A stretch of DNA of 64,000 nucleotides from Clostridium tyrobutyricum DSM 2637 = ATCC 25755 = JCM 11008 (GTDB lineage Bacteria > Bacillota > Clostridia > Clostridiales > Clostridiaceae), in NCBI RefSeq assembly GCF_000359585.1, contig NZ_APMH01000001.1, forward strand, positions 62,001-126,000, in the 5' to 3' direction. The stretch's first letter is position 1. Every line of letters begins with the position of its first letter. Of the stretch, positions 53,287 through 62,067 are shown piece by piece. The notes beneath the pieces were generated by a model, which had not been told where the DNA came from, made no database searches, and saw nothing but the letters and a program-made list of their open reading frames with translations. The translations under genes and the position numbers were made by a program.

Positions 53287-54186
53287 TTATTCACTTTTCG
53301 GTATCCAGCTATTAACAAGTTCTTCATTATTTTTCATCCATTCTCTTGCAACATCTATGGGTTCTTTATTACTATTGTTTTTGATATCTGCCATCAAACT
53401 TCCTAGCTGCTTGTCATTCATTTTTAAGTTCTTTAGAAATTGTGCAACTTCTGGCATGTCTTTTTCGAATCCAGTTCTGGTTATGGTATAAATGTTTTCT
53501 GCTTTACCAAACACTCCTTTGGGATCATCGAGAAATTTAAGATCCCAGGTGGCAAATTTCCAGTGAGGCTTCCATCCTGTAACCACAATAGGTTCTTTCT
53601 TGTCTTCTGCCTTCTTCAGCATAGCAGTCATAGTTGCTTCACTGCCTTCAAGAAGTTTATAGTCTAAATTGTATTCTTTTATGGCCTTATTAGTGACTTT
53701 CATCATACCAGCACCTGCATCCACCCCAACTATTTTCCCATCCAATTCGTCTTTAACATCATTTAATTCCTCAATGCTGTTTATATTCATATAACTTGGA
53801 ACAACTAAACCGATCCTTGCATTTTCGAAACTAGTACCCAAATTCTCCAATTTCCCCTTATATTTGTCCATATAGACCTTGTGAGTAACTGGAAGCCATC
53901 CATCTAAATATACATCCATATCACCTCTAGCTAGAGAAGTAAATACCATTCCAATCTCACCTTGTTTCATGTCAACTTTATATCCCATTTTATCCTGTAA
54001 TATGGCACTTGCCAAGTTTGTCAATGCAACTCCTTCCGCCCAGTTCACATATCCTAGTTTAACCGTTCCCTTCGATTTATCGTTATTGGAATCACCGGAT
54101 TTAGTACTACCGCATCCTGATAATATACCTATGATAAATATACTTGAAAAAGCTAATACAACAAGTTTCTTTAATTTTTTGTTCAT
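53287..54186 (-). CDS. Glycine betaine/proline-binding lipoprotein (OpuAC/ProX-like)
   Basis: 299 residues: signal peptide with lipobox GILSGCGS (Cys about 25), then the OpuAC domain; aromatic ligand-cage residues appear in NWAEGVALTN, LDGWLPVTHK and VVTGWKPHWKFATWDL. Delivers compatible solute to the permease. Overlaps the permease gene by one base. Part of the operon between the two rlmH-end repeats. Confidence 0.88.
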   Translation of the reverse strand: MNKKLKKLVVLAFSSIFIIGILSGCGSTKSGDSNNDKSKGTVKLGYVNWAEGVALTNLASAILQDKMGYKVDMKQGEIGMVFTSLARGDMDVYLDGWLPVTHKVYMDKYKGKLENLGTSFENARIGLVVPSYMNINSIEELNDVKDELDGKIVGVDAGAGMMKVTNKAIKEYNLDYKLLEGSEATMTAMLKKAEDKKEPIVVTGWKPHWKFATWDLKFLDDPKGVFGKAENIYTITRTGFEKDMPEVAQFLKNLKMNDKQLGSLMADIKNNSNKEPIDVAREWMKNNEELVNSWIPKSE

Positions 54187-55034
54187 TATTTATCATCCCC
54201 CTTTAAAATTTCTTTGTTTTTATGACCTAATGATTGAGTCATTCTATCTAATACCATTGCCAGAATTACAACGGCAATACCACTTTCAAAACCAATACCT
54301 ATTTCCATCTGGGTTATACCATTATAAACTTCTCTTCCAAGTCCGCCTGCTCCTATCATTGCTGAAATGACAACCATTGAAAGTGAAAGCATTATCGTTT
54401 GATTTACTCCCGCCAATATTGTAGGCAGCGCTATGGGAATTTGTGCTTTATAAAGCATTTGACTCTTAGTTGAGCCAAAGGACCTGGCTGCTTCTATAAC
54501 ATCCTCAGGTACTTGTCTAATTCCTAAATTGGTGAGTCTCACTGTCGGCGGCATAGAGAATATTACAGTGGCAATTGCTCCTGGCACCTTTCCCATTCCG
54601 AAGAATAAAACCGCCGGTATCAAATAGACAAAAGCCGGCATTGTCTGCATGAAATCCAATATTGGTCTTATTACTCTATCAAAACCTTCACTCCTTGATG
54701 CCAGTATTCCAAGAGGTATGCCCATCAATAGAGATATTAACGTTGAAATAATGACCAATGCAAGCGTTTCCATAGTCTGAGGCCATAATTCTATACAATC
54801 TATAAATAATAACCCAACTGCAGTAAATATGGCCAACTTTTTACCTGATAACTTTAAAGCCAATAAAGAAAATACTATTATAATAATTATACTTGGCACA
54901 GATAAAAGTACAGTTTCCAATCCACCTATAAGTGTACTGCTAATCAATTTTATCAAATCAAAAAACGGTTCTATATTGTCTGTCAGCCAATTGACGATAA
55001 ATTCAAAAAATGGTCCTACATGAAATGTAATCAA
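54186..55034 (-). CDS. Glycine betaine ABC transporter permease (OpuAB/ProW-like)
   Basis: 282 residues, about six to seven membrane helices; EAA motif EAARSFGSTKSQMLYKAQIPIALP; IRPILDFMQTMPAFVYLIPAVLFFG and MIGAGGLGREVYNGI are ProW hallmarks. One base separates it from the ATPase gene. Confidence 0.92.
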   Translation of the reverse strand: MITFHVGPFFEFIVNWLTDNIEPFFDLIKLISSTLIGGLETVLLSVPSIIIIIVFSLLALKLSGKKLAIFTAVGLLFIDCIELWPQTMETLALVIISTLISLLMGIPLGILASRSEGFDRVIRPILDFMQTMPAFVYLIPAVLFFGMGKVPGAIATVIFSMPPTVRLTNLGIRQVPEDVIEAARSFGSTKSQMLYKAQIPIALPTILAGVNQTIMLSLSMVVISAMIGAGGLGREVYNGITQMEIGIGFESGIAVVILAMVLDRMTQSLGHKNKEILKGDDK

Positions 55035-55035
55035 A

Positions 55036-56220
55036 TTAGTTCTCCTCTCCTGCTATTCCTGCTATAATAGTAGATCTTTTTATAATTCCCAACATGGTAT
55101 GTTCCTCGTCCACCACTGCTATTGGATATATTGCATCTTTTGCCACAGATAATAAGTCTGATATAGGAGTCTCTGGAGACGTTGTAGGTATCTCAGTTAT
55201 AAGTATACTTTCTACATTAGGGATTCCATGATTTCCTAATTCTATAGCATCTTCTATTTTTATTATCCCCTTTAATTTTCTATTTTTATCCGTTACATAA
55301 ATACTTGATATACCTTCATCTTTCATAAGTCTTACCGCTGATTTGGGACCATCTTTAGAAAGAGTAATTGCTTTAGATTTTTCCATTATTATCGATGCTG
55401 TAATTATTTTTGTCCTATCTACATCTTGTACAAAATTTTTTATATAATCACTAGCAGGATCAGTTAGTATATCTTCCGATGTACCAATTTGTTCTACTAA
55501 TCCGTCTTTCATTATGGCAATTCTATCACCTAATCTCAAGGCTTCGTCCAAATCATGAGTTATGAATATTATAGTTTTATGCATCTTTGACTGTAACTGC
55601 AGCATCTCTTCCTGCATTTCTTTACGTATCAGTGGGTCCAATGCACTAAAGGCCTCATCCATTAATAATATCTCAGGATCTGTTGCTAAAGCTCTTGCAA
55701 GTCCAACTCTCTGTTTCATACCTCCACTTAATTCGTCAGGCATACTTTCCTCATACCCTTTTAATCCCACCAATTTCAAAGCTTTATAGGCTTTTTTCTT
55801 TCTTACATTTGAGGCAATGCCCTGTATTTCTAATCCATATTCTACATTACTACATATAGTTCTATGAGGAAAAAGAGCAAAATTTTGAAATACCATAGCT
55901 ATTTTTTTTCGCCTAATTTCAAGAAGTTTATCGTCCTTACATTTTAATATATCTTCTCCATCAATTAATATCTCGCCGCTAGTAGCACATATTAATCTAT
56001 TCAGACATCTTATTAATGTAGACTTACCACTTCCTGATAGGCCCATGACTACGAAGAATTCACCTTTATTTACTTGAAAACTAACATTGTTTACGCCTAC
56101 AGAGTATCCCGTTTTGTTATGTATTTGATCTTTTGTCATTCCTTTTTCTAAAAGTGGAATTACCTTTTTAGGGTTTTTCCCAAAAATCTTATATACATTT
56201 TTTACTTCTATTTGTGACAT
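55036..56220 (-). CDS. Glycine betaine ABC transporter ATPase with CBS pair (OpuAA/ProV-like)
   Basis: 394 residues: Walker A GLSGSGKSTLIRCLNRL, ELSGGMKQRVGLARALATDP, LLMDEAFSALDPLIR, and a C-terminal CBS tandem (about 270-390) that in this family senses ionic strength. ATG at 56220 behind GGGGAG. Together with the next two genes forms an osmoprotectant importer. Confidence 0.92.
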   Translation of the reverse strand: MSQIEVKNVYKIFGKNPKKVIPLLEKGMTKDQIHNKTGYSVGVNNVSFQVNKGEFFVVMGLSGSGKSTLIRCLNRLICATSGEILIDGEDILKCKDDKLLEIRRKKIAMVFQNFALFPHRTICSNVEYGLEIQGIASNVRKKKAYKALKLVGLKGYEESMPDELSGGMKQRVGLARALATDPEILLMDEAFSALDPLIRKEMQEEMLQLQSKMHKTIIFITHDLDEALRLGDRIAIMKDGLVEQIGTSEDILTDPASDYIKNFVQDVDRTKIITASIIMEKSKAITLSKDGPKSAVRLMKDEGISSIYVTDKNRKLKGIIKIEDAIELGNHGIPNVESILITEIPTTSPETPISDLLSVAKDAIYPIAVVDEEHTMLGIIKRSTIIAGIAGEEN

Positions 56221-56270
56221 AACACTCCCCCTATCCAATTCGAAATAGCAATTATAATGATTCAAACTAG

Positions 56271-56295
56271 CAACTTTAAATACAATCTAAAGTTG
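56271..56295. promoter_or_regulatory. Inverted repeat upstream of the betaine transporter
   Basis: CAACTTTA - 9 nt - TAAAGTTG, 50 bp before the ATPase start; TTGACA lies further upstream (rc at about 56333-56338). Possible operator for an osmotic or metabolite repressor. Confidence 0.45.
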
Positions 56296-56467
56296 TTGGT
56301 TTGTCTTACTTTAACATATAACTTAATCCTTTGTCAATTACAGTTTTACCATTTATCTTCCATAAACCGTATACATAGAAGAATCATTTTTACTACTAAA
56401 GCTGATGTTATCTATTGAGAATCTTCGGGAATTGAGTATATGTATTTCATAATAACATATAGATGCG

Positions 56468-56545
56468 ATAAAAAACCTAGGACTTAAGGTCGGCTCTGAA
56501 GCTACAGCAGTAATTAGAGCTTCAAATGTAATATTGATGGTTTAA
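56468..56545 (+). pseudogene. Molbindin (Mop/TOBE domain) remnant
   Basis: 26 codons read IKNLGLKVGSEATAVIRA then SNVILMV-stop, the C-terminal strand-helix of a Mop-type molybdate-binding domain. Everything upstream in frame is stop-ridden. A relic of a molybdopterin-binding protein gene. Confidence 0.6.
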
Positions 56546-56597
56546 TAGAATACACTTCAATGGGCAGATTGCTCCCCTTACATTAAAATTAAGAAAG

Positions 56598-56633
56598 CCT
56601 TAACCACCAATAAACTAGTAGTTAAGGTTTTTT
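56598..56633 (+). terminator. Plus-strand terminator after the molbindin remnant
   Basis: CCTTAAC / GTTAAGG stem followed by TTTTTT. Confidence 0.7.
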
Positions 56634-56644
56634 AAGCATAAAAA

Positions 56645-56686
56645 TAAACATCAAATCTCTTTTAATTTTGAGATTAGATGTTTATC
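56645..56686 (-). terminator. Terminator of the small orphan gene
   Basis: AAACATC-TAATCTC pairs with GAGATT-GATGTTT (small internal mismatch), then TATTTTTATG on the minus strand; overlaps the stop codon at 56682. Confidence 0.7.
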
Positions 56687-57083
56687 TATTATCTTCTATC
56701 CATTTTTTAACATCATTATCTAAGTTGTTTTTCAACAAAAATATACTTAGAGTATACTCATTGTTGCAGATTATACATATACTTTCCAATGTATCTTTGC
56801 CTATAGGTTGGTCATCAATCCACTCTGGTGCTGATCCTAAAAGTCCATTATATTCTGGATTTAGTCCTATTTCCTCCAAAGCCCACACATTGTCCCCATC
56901 TTCAAGATATACAATCATTCCACAATCTCTTAAGGAAAATTTATTGATTGTACTTCCCTCTGGTTTACCTACATTATTGTGGACATTTTTGAAATATTCC
57001 TCAATTTCCTGAAGCACTTCCCTATTAACTTTTGATTTCTCCTTCAGTAATTCAATATCTTTTAGTGTTTTGATAATCCTCAT
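56682..57083 (-). CDS. Hypothetical acidic protein, 133 aa
   Basis: Soluble, acidic protein; ATG at 57083 behind GGAGG. Segments KFSLRDCGMIVYLEDGDNVWALEE and GLLGSAPEWIDDQPIG give the look of small immunity-like (SUKH/SMI1-type) proteins, but I cannot assign it. Located in the 4.46-kb interval between rlmH-end repeats, next to toxin copy 2 and with its own terminator. No cognate large toxin is nearby. Confidence 0.6.
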   Translation of the reverse strand: MRIIKTLKDIELLKEKSKVNREVLQEIEEYFKNVHNNVGKPEGSTINKFSLRDCGMIVYLEDGDNVWALEEIGLNPEYNGLLGSAPEWIDDQPIGKDTLESICIICNNEYTLSIFLLKNNLDNDVKKWIEDNR

Positions 57084-57212
57084 ATTACCATCCTCCAAAT
57101 ATAAAAAATAAAGCATTCATTGACTTTAGTATCATCAACAAATATTTTTCTTTTTTATAATATATATTTCAAGCAGCAGATGATACTAACTGTAGAATTA
57201 TTCTATTAGACA

Positions 57213-57221
57213 TGCTATAAT
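57213..57221 (+). promoter_or_regulatory. Extended -10 promoter of toxin gene 2
   Basis: TGCTATAAT in a block of more than 30 bases shared almost exactly with toxin copy 1. Confidence 0.65.
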
Positions 57222-57260
57222 TTACTAGTACAATTGAATAACGTTGCATGTGGGCTACTG

Positions 57261-57293
57261 GTATCACTCATCCCTGTTGAAGGGAGGTGATAC
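57261..57293 (+). promoter_or_regulatory. Hairpin sequestering the toxin 2 ribosome site
   Basis: GTATCAC (57261-57267) pairs with GTGATAC (57287-57293), and CCC pairs with GGG inside; differences from copy 1 preserve or improve pairing. Confidence 0.72.
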
Positions 57294-57294
57294 A

Positions 57295-57393
57295 ATGAGT
57301 AATGACATCTTAATGTTACTTTTTGAAGCAGGATTATTCCTCATTTCACTATTAACATTTATAGTTTTACTTATTAAAGAAATAAAAAAATAG
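57295..57393 (+). CDS. Holin-like type I toxin peptide, copy 2
   Basis: 32 residues: MSNDILMLLFEAG, membrane helix LFLISLLTFIVLLI, basic end KEIKK. Same promoter, leader hairpin and downstream antisense promoter as copy 1, but with an insertion of some 75-90 bp after the coding region holding a second terminator. Lies about 240 bp from the rlmH 3' end, presumably the original neighbour. Confidence 0.75.
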   Translation: MSNDILMLLFEAGLFLISLLTFIVLLIKEIKK

Positions 57394-57423
57394 TAGCCCC
57401 TCTGCAAATGGTAGCTACTATTT
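57388..57423 (+). terminator. First terminator of toxin 2 mRNA
   Basis: AAATAGTAG / CTACTATTT stem starting in the stop codon, matching copy 1. Confidence 0.65.
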
Positions 57424-57479
57424 TCTAATTAAACATTAAATAGTGATATCAGTTGCCTAAGCAACTAGATTGTATACTA

Positions 57480-57510
57480 CAGGATGTTAGCCGCATCCTG
57501 TTTTTATTTT
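57480..57510 (+). terminator. Second terminator, unique to copy 2
   Basis: CAGGATG / CATCCTG stem, 7-nt loop, then TTTTTATTTT. Absent from copy 1. Confidence 0.8.
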
Positions 57511-57522
57511 CTTTGTATTTAT

Positions 57523-57531
57523 ATTATAACA
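57523..57531 (-). promoter_or_regulatory. Predicted antisense (antitoxin RNA) promoter, copy 2
   Basis: TGTTATAAT on the minus strand inside the block conserved with copy 1. Confidence 0.5.
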
Positions 57532-57601
57532 CATTTTATGATTTAAAATCATATTTTCGTAAAATTTTTAGTACATATAATCTTTGATATGATTTCTTAA
57601 A

Positions 57602-57661
57602 TCCGCTCATATCAGCTCATTACAAAAAAAAGCTACGTTATTTATGGTAAGGTTCTCCTTT
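57602..57661. repeat. rlmH 3' end and downstream flank (att-like direct repeat, proximal)
   Basis: Last seven codons of rlmH (GEPYHK-stop) plus about 35 bp beyond it; counterpart of 53139-53195. Stop codons of the two copies are 4,465 bp apart. Confidence 0.8.
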
Positions 57662-58117
57662 CAATATTCTAAACCCTCTATAGATCTGTTCCAGCAGCAT
57701 TACCCGAAACAGCTGATGGGGAAATGTCATCTTGGAAAAACACAATTTATAATCCGCTCTATGTAAAATTTCCCTGGAAATACCAAGAGAGCCTCCTATG
57801 ATAAAAGTAATATTACTGCTTCCTTTCAAAGCAAGCTCTCCAATGAATTCAGAAAATTTCTCTGATGCAAGCATATTTCCCTTTAGATCCATTGCAACTA
57901 TGTACATATTGTTGTTTATATGTTTTAATATTCTTTTTCCCTCTCTGTCTTTAATGATTTCTTCATCTTTTGGTGAGGCATTATCAGGAGTTTTCTCATC
58001 CTGAACTTCTATTATATTTAATCTGCAGTATCTGGAAAGCCTTTTTGTATATTCATCTACTGCATCTTTTAAATATTTTTCTTTTAACTTTCCCACTGTA
58101 ATCAAGGTTATATTCAT
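57638..58117 (-). CDS. rlmH: 23S rRNA (pseudouridine1915-N3)-methyltransferase RlmH
   Basis: 159 residues, full length: SPOUT fold with FIIGGSLGIS (SAM-binding knot), KMTFPHQLFRVMLLEQIYR and the C-terminal GEPYHK that contacts the substrate. Methylates m3-pseudouridine 1915 in helix 69. Its 3' end is the same place where SCC elements integrate in staphylococci; here a second copy of that end lies 4.46 kb away. Confidence 0.95.
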   Translation of the reverse strand: MNITLITVGKLKEKYLKDAVDEYTKRLSRYCRLNIIEVQDEKTPDNASPKDEEIIKDREGKRILKHINNNMYIVAMDLKGNMLASEKFSEFIGELALKGSSNITFIIGGSLGISREILHRADYKLCFSKMTFPHQLFRVMLLEQIYRGFRILKGEPYHK

Positions 58118-58142
58118 AAAATATTCTCCTATTCAATTATAT

Positions 58143-58172
58143 ACAAAGAGGACTTTCTTTAGAAAGCCCCTT
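58143..58172 (-). terminator. Terminator before rlmH
   Basis: AAAGGGGCTTTC / GAAAGTCCTCTTT imperfect stem with TAAA loop, 20 bp after the upstream gene's stop. Confidence 0.6.
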
Positions 58173-58191
58173 TATTTTCATTTACATAATT

Positions 58192-58515
58192 CTATTTATT
58201 ATCAGAACCAAATGTATCTTTTATAGAATCAAGCACATTTTTCAAAGTTTTGTTGGCCAAATCTTCTATTTCATCTATAACTTCTTCTGTACTTTTTATT
58301 CGAGTTACATATATATTAAGTTGGTTGTTCTGTAAATTCTTAATGGATTTAAGCACTTCATATTCAACATTATCATCTTTTAAAATCACTGTGTCTCCTG
58401 ATTTTAAATTAAGGTACAAAGGGCTGTTTGAGTTTATTGTTTTATACAATTCATTTTTCCCTGGTTTTAAGATTTCATCTTCCTTAACTAAATAAAAATT
58501 CACTGTAGTTCCCAT
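58192..58515 (-). CDS. Hypothetical protein, 107 aa
   Basis: Two parts: a beta-rich first 70 residues (VNFYLVKEDEI, LKSGDTVILKDDNVEYEVLKS) and an amphipathic C-terminal helix (TEEVIDEIEDLANKTLKNVLDSI). No signal peptide, no cysteines. ATG at 58515 behind AAGGAGG. Not recognised. Alone between a YibE/F gene and rlmH. Confidence 0.65.
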   Translation of the reverse strand: MGTTVNFYLVKEDEILKPGKNELYKTINSNSPLYLNLKSGDTVILKDDNVEYEVLKSIKNLQNNQLNIYVTRIKSTEEVIDEIEDLANKTLKNVLDSIKDTFGSDNK

Positions 58516-58602
58516 TTATTTATCCTCCTTATACTGATTTTTTATCACAAGTAAACTCCATTCATCATCAGTATATTAATTGCAATATTTAAATGTTACT
58601 AC

Positions 58603-59811
58603 TTAAAGTTCTTTTTTATTTAGACTGAACAACTTTCTGAATTTATTATACATAAGATCCACCTTTTTTTGTGATTCATCTTTAGTGTAGTCTAATTTTT
58701 CTTTTCTAGTACTTAAAAATGCAGCTGCAAATGCAGTTATTGGAATAGCAAGTATTAATCCTATACTTCCTGCAAGAGCCTTGAGAACCTCTGCAGCTAT
58801 TACATCCTGATTTATAGCTGTAGATATGGAACTTGTATAAGAATAGGAAGCTATCATTATCATAAGATACATGGCACCTCCTGCATAAGCAAGTATAAGG
58901 GTATTAGACATACTTCCCATAATATCCTTTCCAACATTCATTCCAGATTTGAATAGCTCCTTAATATTCATATCCGGTTTGGCATCTTTTATTTCCTTTA
59001 TTGAGGATGCAATGGATACACTCGTATCCATAACTGCACCAAGTGCACCCATTATTATTTCTGCAAACAACAGTCCTGAAAAATTAAAACTGGCATTTTG
59101 TACCGTATAAATTATAGTCTGCATTTCATCATCTGTAAGTCCGCTTATTCTAAGAATTGAATTTGAAAATGTAGCTATAAGTCCTGCAATTACAACTCCT
59201 CCTGACGTTCCTATAATAGCTGCCAGTGTCTTTTTATTTCTACCGCTTATTATAGTCAGGTTTACCACAATTAAAAATATACATATTACAATAGCAACTG
59301 TCATGGGATTAAATCCCTGAATTACAAGTGGGATTAACACTTTTATTATTGAAAATCCCGTTATTGCAAGAGTTATCAAAGATTTAAAACCTTTTATTCC
59401 TCCAATTACTACAAGTAAGAGTGCAAAAACTATTCCCAATTCATAGAGATATTTATATCTTACAATTTCATATATGTACGCTGTTTTGGGATCACCCTTT
59501 TTGTAATTATCTATATTCACCAACACATTATCACCTACTTGTGCAAAACTCTGAGTATTACTTCCTTCATCATTTATCTTTCCACTTACAGAATTTTGCA
59601 CGGTAATTATTTGGCCTTTCAATTTTCCTGAAGTTATTTTTATATCTATATAGGCATACCTTATAGAATTTTTATTTGACGAATTTACACTGCCATGCAT
59701 CTTTATAACTTTTCCATGAACTACTCCACTATTGTCTTGTTGAGAATTCGATTGTGCCTTTACTCCAAAACATGTAAATATTATAATTGCACACATGATA
59801 ACAACAAGCAC
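58603..59811 (-). CDS. YibE/F-family membrane protein
   Basis: 402 residues: a signal-like helix (about 1-20), an extracytoplasmic beta domain (about 25-115), then seven or eight membrane helices with family segments GRNKKTLAAIIGTSGGVVIAG and EIIMGALGAVMDTSVSIASS. Function unknown (transport suggested). The start is uncertain: GTG at 59811 has no ribosome site, whereas GAGGTGAT is placed for a codon near 59832, which is ATA; reading from there adds KSNKA, a normal signal-peptide n-region. Confidence 0.82.
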   Translation of the reverse strand: MLVVIMCAIIIFTCFGVKAQSNSQQDNSGVVHGKVIKMHGSVNSSNKNSIRYAYIDIKITSGKLKGQIITVQNSVSGKINDEGSNTQSFAQVGDNVLVNIDNYKKGDPKTAYIYEIVRYKYLYELGIVFALLLVVIGGIKGFKSLITLAITGFSIIKVLIPLVIQGFNPMTVAIVICIFLIVVNLTIISGRNKKTLAAIIGTSGGVVIAGLIATFSNSILRISGLTDDEMQTIIYTVQNASFNFSGLLFAEIIMGALGAVMDTSVSIASSIKEIKDAKPDMNIKELFKSGMNVGKDIMGSMSNTLILAYAGGAMYLMIMIASYSYTSSISTAINQDVIAAEVLKALAGSIGLILAIPITAFAAAFLSTRKEKLDYTKDESQKKVDLMYNKFRKLFSLNKKEL

Positions 59812-59866
59812 CGCTTTATTTGATTTTAATATTTTAGATCACCTCGTAATTGTTTAACTAAGTCTA

Positions 59867-62065
59867 TCATACAATGGCTATTTTTTCATCTTTTACGTCT
59901 ATAGTATTAATTTTATCCTCATTTCCATTACCAAATAATACTTTATCTACAAAATACGGTTTTATATACTGATTTACAATTCTTATTATTTCTCTTGCTC
60001 CATATTCTTCAAACATACCTTTTTCAGCCAGAAATTCATAACACTTTTCAGTAACTTTTATTTTTATATGTTTAGACTCAAGTTGGTCCTTAAATTCCTT
60101 CAACACTTTTCGGGCTATCAAAATAGCCATATCCTTGTCAATGGAATTAAATACAATAATATCATCAAGTCTATTTCTGAATTCAGGAGAGAATATTCTG
60201 TTTACAGCTGTATCTACAGCATCCTTTTTCACAGTTCTATTGCCAAATCCAACAAGTGATTTTCCCATAGACCTTGCGCCTGCATTTGATGTCATTATAA
60301 GTATTACATTCTTAAAATCTGTTTTTCTACCTGTATTATCTGTAAGTGTTGCATAGTCCATCAACTGCAAAAGTACATTTAATACATCAGGGTGTGCTTT
60401 TTCAATTTCATCCAAAAGCAGTACACAATATGGTGTCTTCTTTATAGAATCAGTTAAAAGACCACCTTCTTCATAACCTACATATCCAGGTGGAGATCCT
60501 ATAAGTCTGGCAACAGTATGCTTTTCCTGATACTCACTCATATCAAATCTGATTAGTGAAATTCCCATTATATTTGCCAACTGCCTGGTTATTTCTGTCT
60601 TTCCTACTCCTGTAGGTCCAACAAACAAAAGATTTGCCATAGTCCTGTTTTCCCGATTGAATCCAGCCCTCGATGTTTTTATAGCTCTTACTATAGAATC
60701 TACAGCTTTATCCTGACCAAATATTTTGTTCTTAAGGCTTACATCCAGATTTTTTAAAATATATGTTTCATCTTTTGATATGCTGTTCATAGGTACTTTT
60801 GCAATAGTTGAAACAGTCTTTTCTATATCCTCTTTTGAAATTAATATTGTATCATCACTATTGGAATGCAATCTACTATAAGATGCAGTTTCATCAATTA
60901 TATCAATTGCCTTATCTGGAAGGTACCTGTCATTTATATACTTGGATGAAAGTTCTACTGAAGACTCAATGGCTTCATCGCTATAAACTACATTATGAAA
61001 TTTTTCATATTGCAGCTTTATCCCCTTGAGCATTTTACAAGCTTGCTCCTTTGAAGGTTCCGGAACTTCTATTTTCTGAAATCTTCTGGAAAGTGCCCTA
61101 TCTTTCTCAAATATTTTCTTATACTCATCATAAGTAGTTGAACCTATAAATTTAATTTTACCACTAGTTAAAAATGGCTTTAATATATTGGCGGCATCGA
61201 GAGAATTTCCCGACACAGATCCAGCTCCAATTATAGTGTGAATTTCATCTATGTATACTATTGGATGATCTTCTTTCTCTATGGTCTTCAATACCTTTTT
61301 TATCCTCTCTTCAAAATCCCCTCTGTATTTAGTTCCTGCAAGCATTGAACCCATATCAAGAGAATATATTTTACTTTGTCTTAGCATTTTAGGTACTTGA
61401 CCTTCTACAATTAATCTGGCAAGTCCTTCAGTAATAGCTGTCTTACCTACCCCCGGTTCACCTACATGGATTGGATTGTTTTTGGTTCTCCTAGTTAAGA
61501 CCTGCATTGTCCTATCCATTATATCCTCTCTTCCAATCAGCAGATCAGTGTTTCTAATTATTTCCTTTCCGGTAAGTTCTACTGCAAATTCCTCTATACT
61601 ATTATTTTTTGACTCATAATTATCACCATATCCAATATTATTTTCAGAAATGCCGTGAGTTATGTAATTTAGCATATCCATTCTCTTTATACCCTGTTTT
61701 TTTAAAAAATAGCTGGCAAAGCTCTTTTCTTCATCATATATTGATATAAAAATATCTCCCAGTCTTATAACATCTTTTTCCGCCGACAGCACATAGTCAC
61801 CTGCAGATGTAAGTATATTTTGAAGAGATATGGTTTCTACAGGCTCTCTTTTTTCAACAGTACCTATATGCTCACTAAAATAATTCATAAGATCTCTTTT
61901 TATATCCTGAATATTTCCACCACAACCTTCTATAATATCAATTCCCTCAAGGAAAAACAATGACGCATATAATATATGTTCAGGGGTAAAATATTCATGC
62001 TTATGGTACTTAGCTTCATCATAGGCAGCACTTATAATCTCATTTACTATTTTATCTAATTTCAT
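59867..62065 (-). CDS. clpA: ATP-dependent Clp protease ATPase ClpA
   Basis: 732 residues: N domain (about 1-140), D1 with GEPGVGKTAITEG and VYIDEIHTIIGAG, D2 with GPTGVGKTEITRQLA, LLLDEIEKAHPDVLN and a C-terminal arginine-sensor region (GAREIIRIVNQYI). No ClpB-type middle coiled coil, so ClpA rather than ClpB/ClpC. Two bases downstream of clpS, its adaptor. Unfolds substrates for ClpP. Confidence 0.94.
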   Translation of the reverse strand: MKLDKIVNEIISAAYDEAKYHKHEYFTPEHILYASLFFLEGIDIIEGCGGNIQDIKRDLMNYFSEHIGTVEKREPVETISLQNILTSAGDYVLSAEKDVIRLGDIFISIYDEEKSFASYFLKKQGIKRMDMLNYITHGISENNIGYGDNYESKNNSIEEFAVELTGKEIIRNTDLLIGREDIMDRTMQVLTRRTKNNPIHVGEPGVGKTAITEGLARLIVEGQVPKMLRQSKIYSLDMGSMLAGTKYRGDFEERIKKVLKTIEKEDHPIVYIDEIHTIIGAGSVSGNSLDAANILKPFLTSGKIKFIGSTTYDEYKKIFEKDRALSRRFQKIEVPEPSKEQACKMLKGIKLQYEKFHNVVYSDEAIESSVELSSKYINDRYLPDKAIDIIDETASYSRLHSNSDDTILISKEDIEKTVSTIAKVPMNSISKDETYILKNLDVSLKNKIFGQDKAVDSIVRAIKTSRAGFNRENRTMANLLFVGPTGVGKTEITRQLANIMGISLIRFDMSEYQEKHTVARLIGSPPGYVGYEEGGLLTDSIKKTPYCVLLLDEIEKAHPDVLNVLLQLMDYATLTDNTGRKTDFKNVILIMTSNAGARSMGKSLVGFGNRTVKKDAVDTAVNRIFSPEFRNRLDDIIVFNSIDKDMAILIARKVLKEFKDQLESKHIKIKVTEKCYEFLAEKGMFEEYGAREIIRIVNQYIKPYFVDKVLFGNGNEDKINTIDVKDEKIAIV

Positions 62066-62067
62066 AT

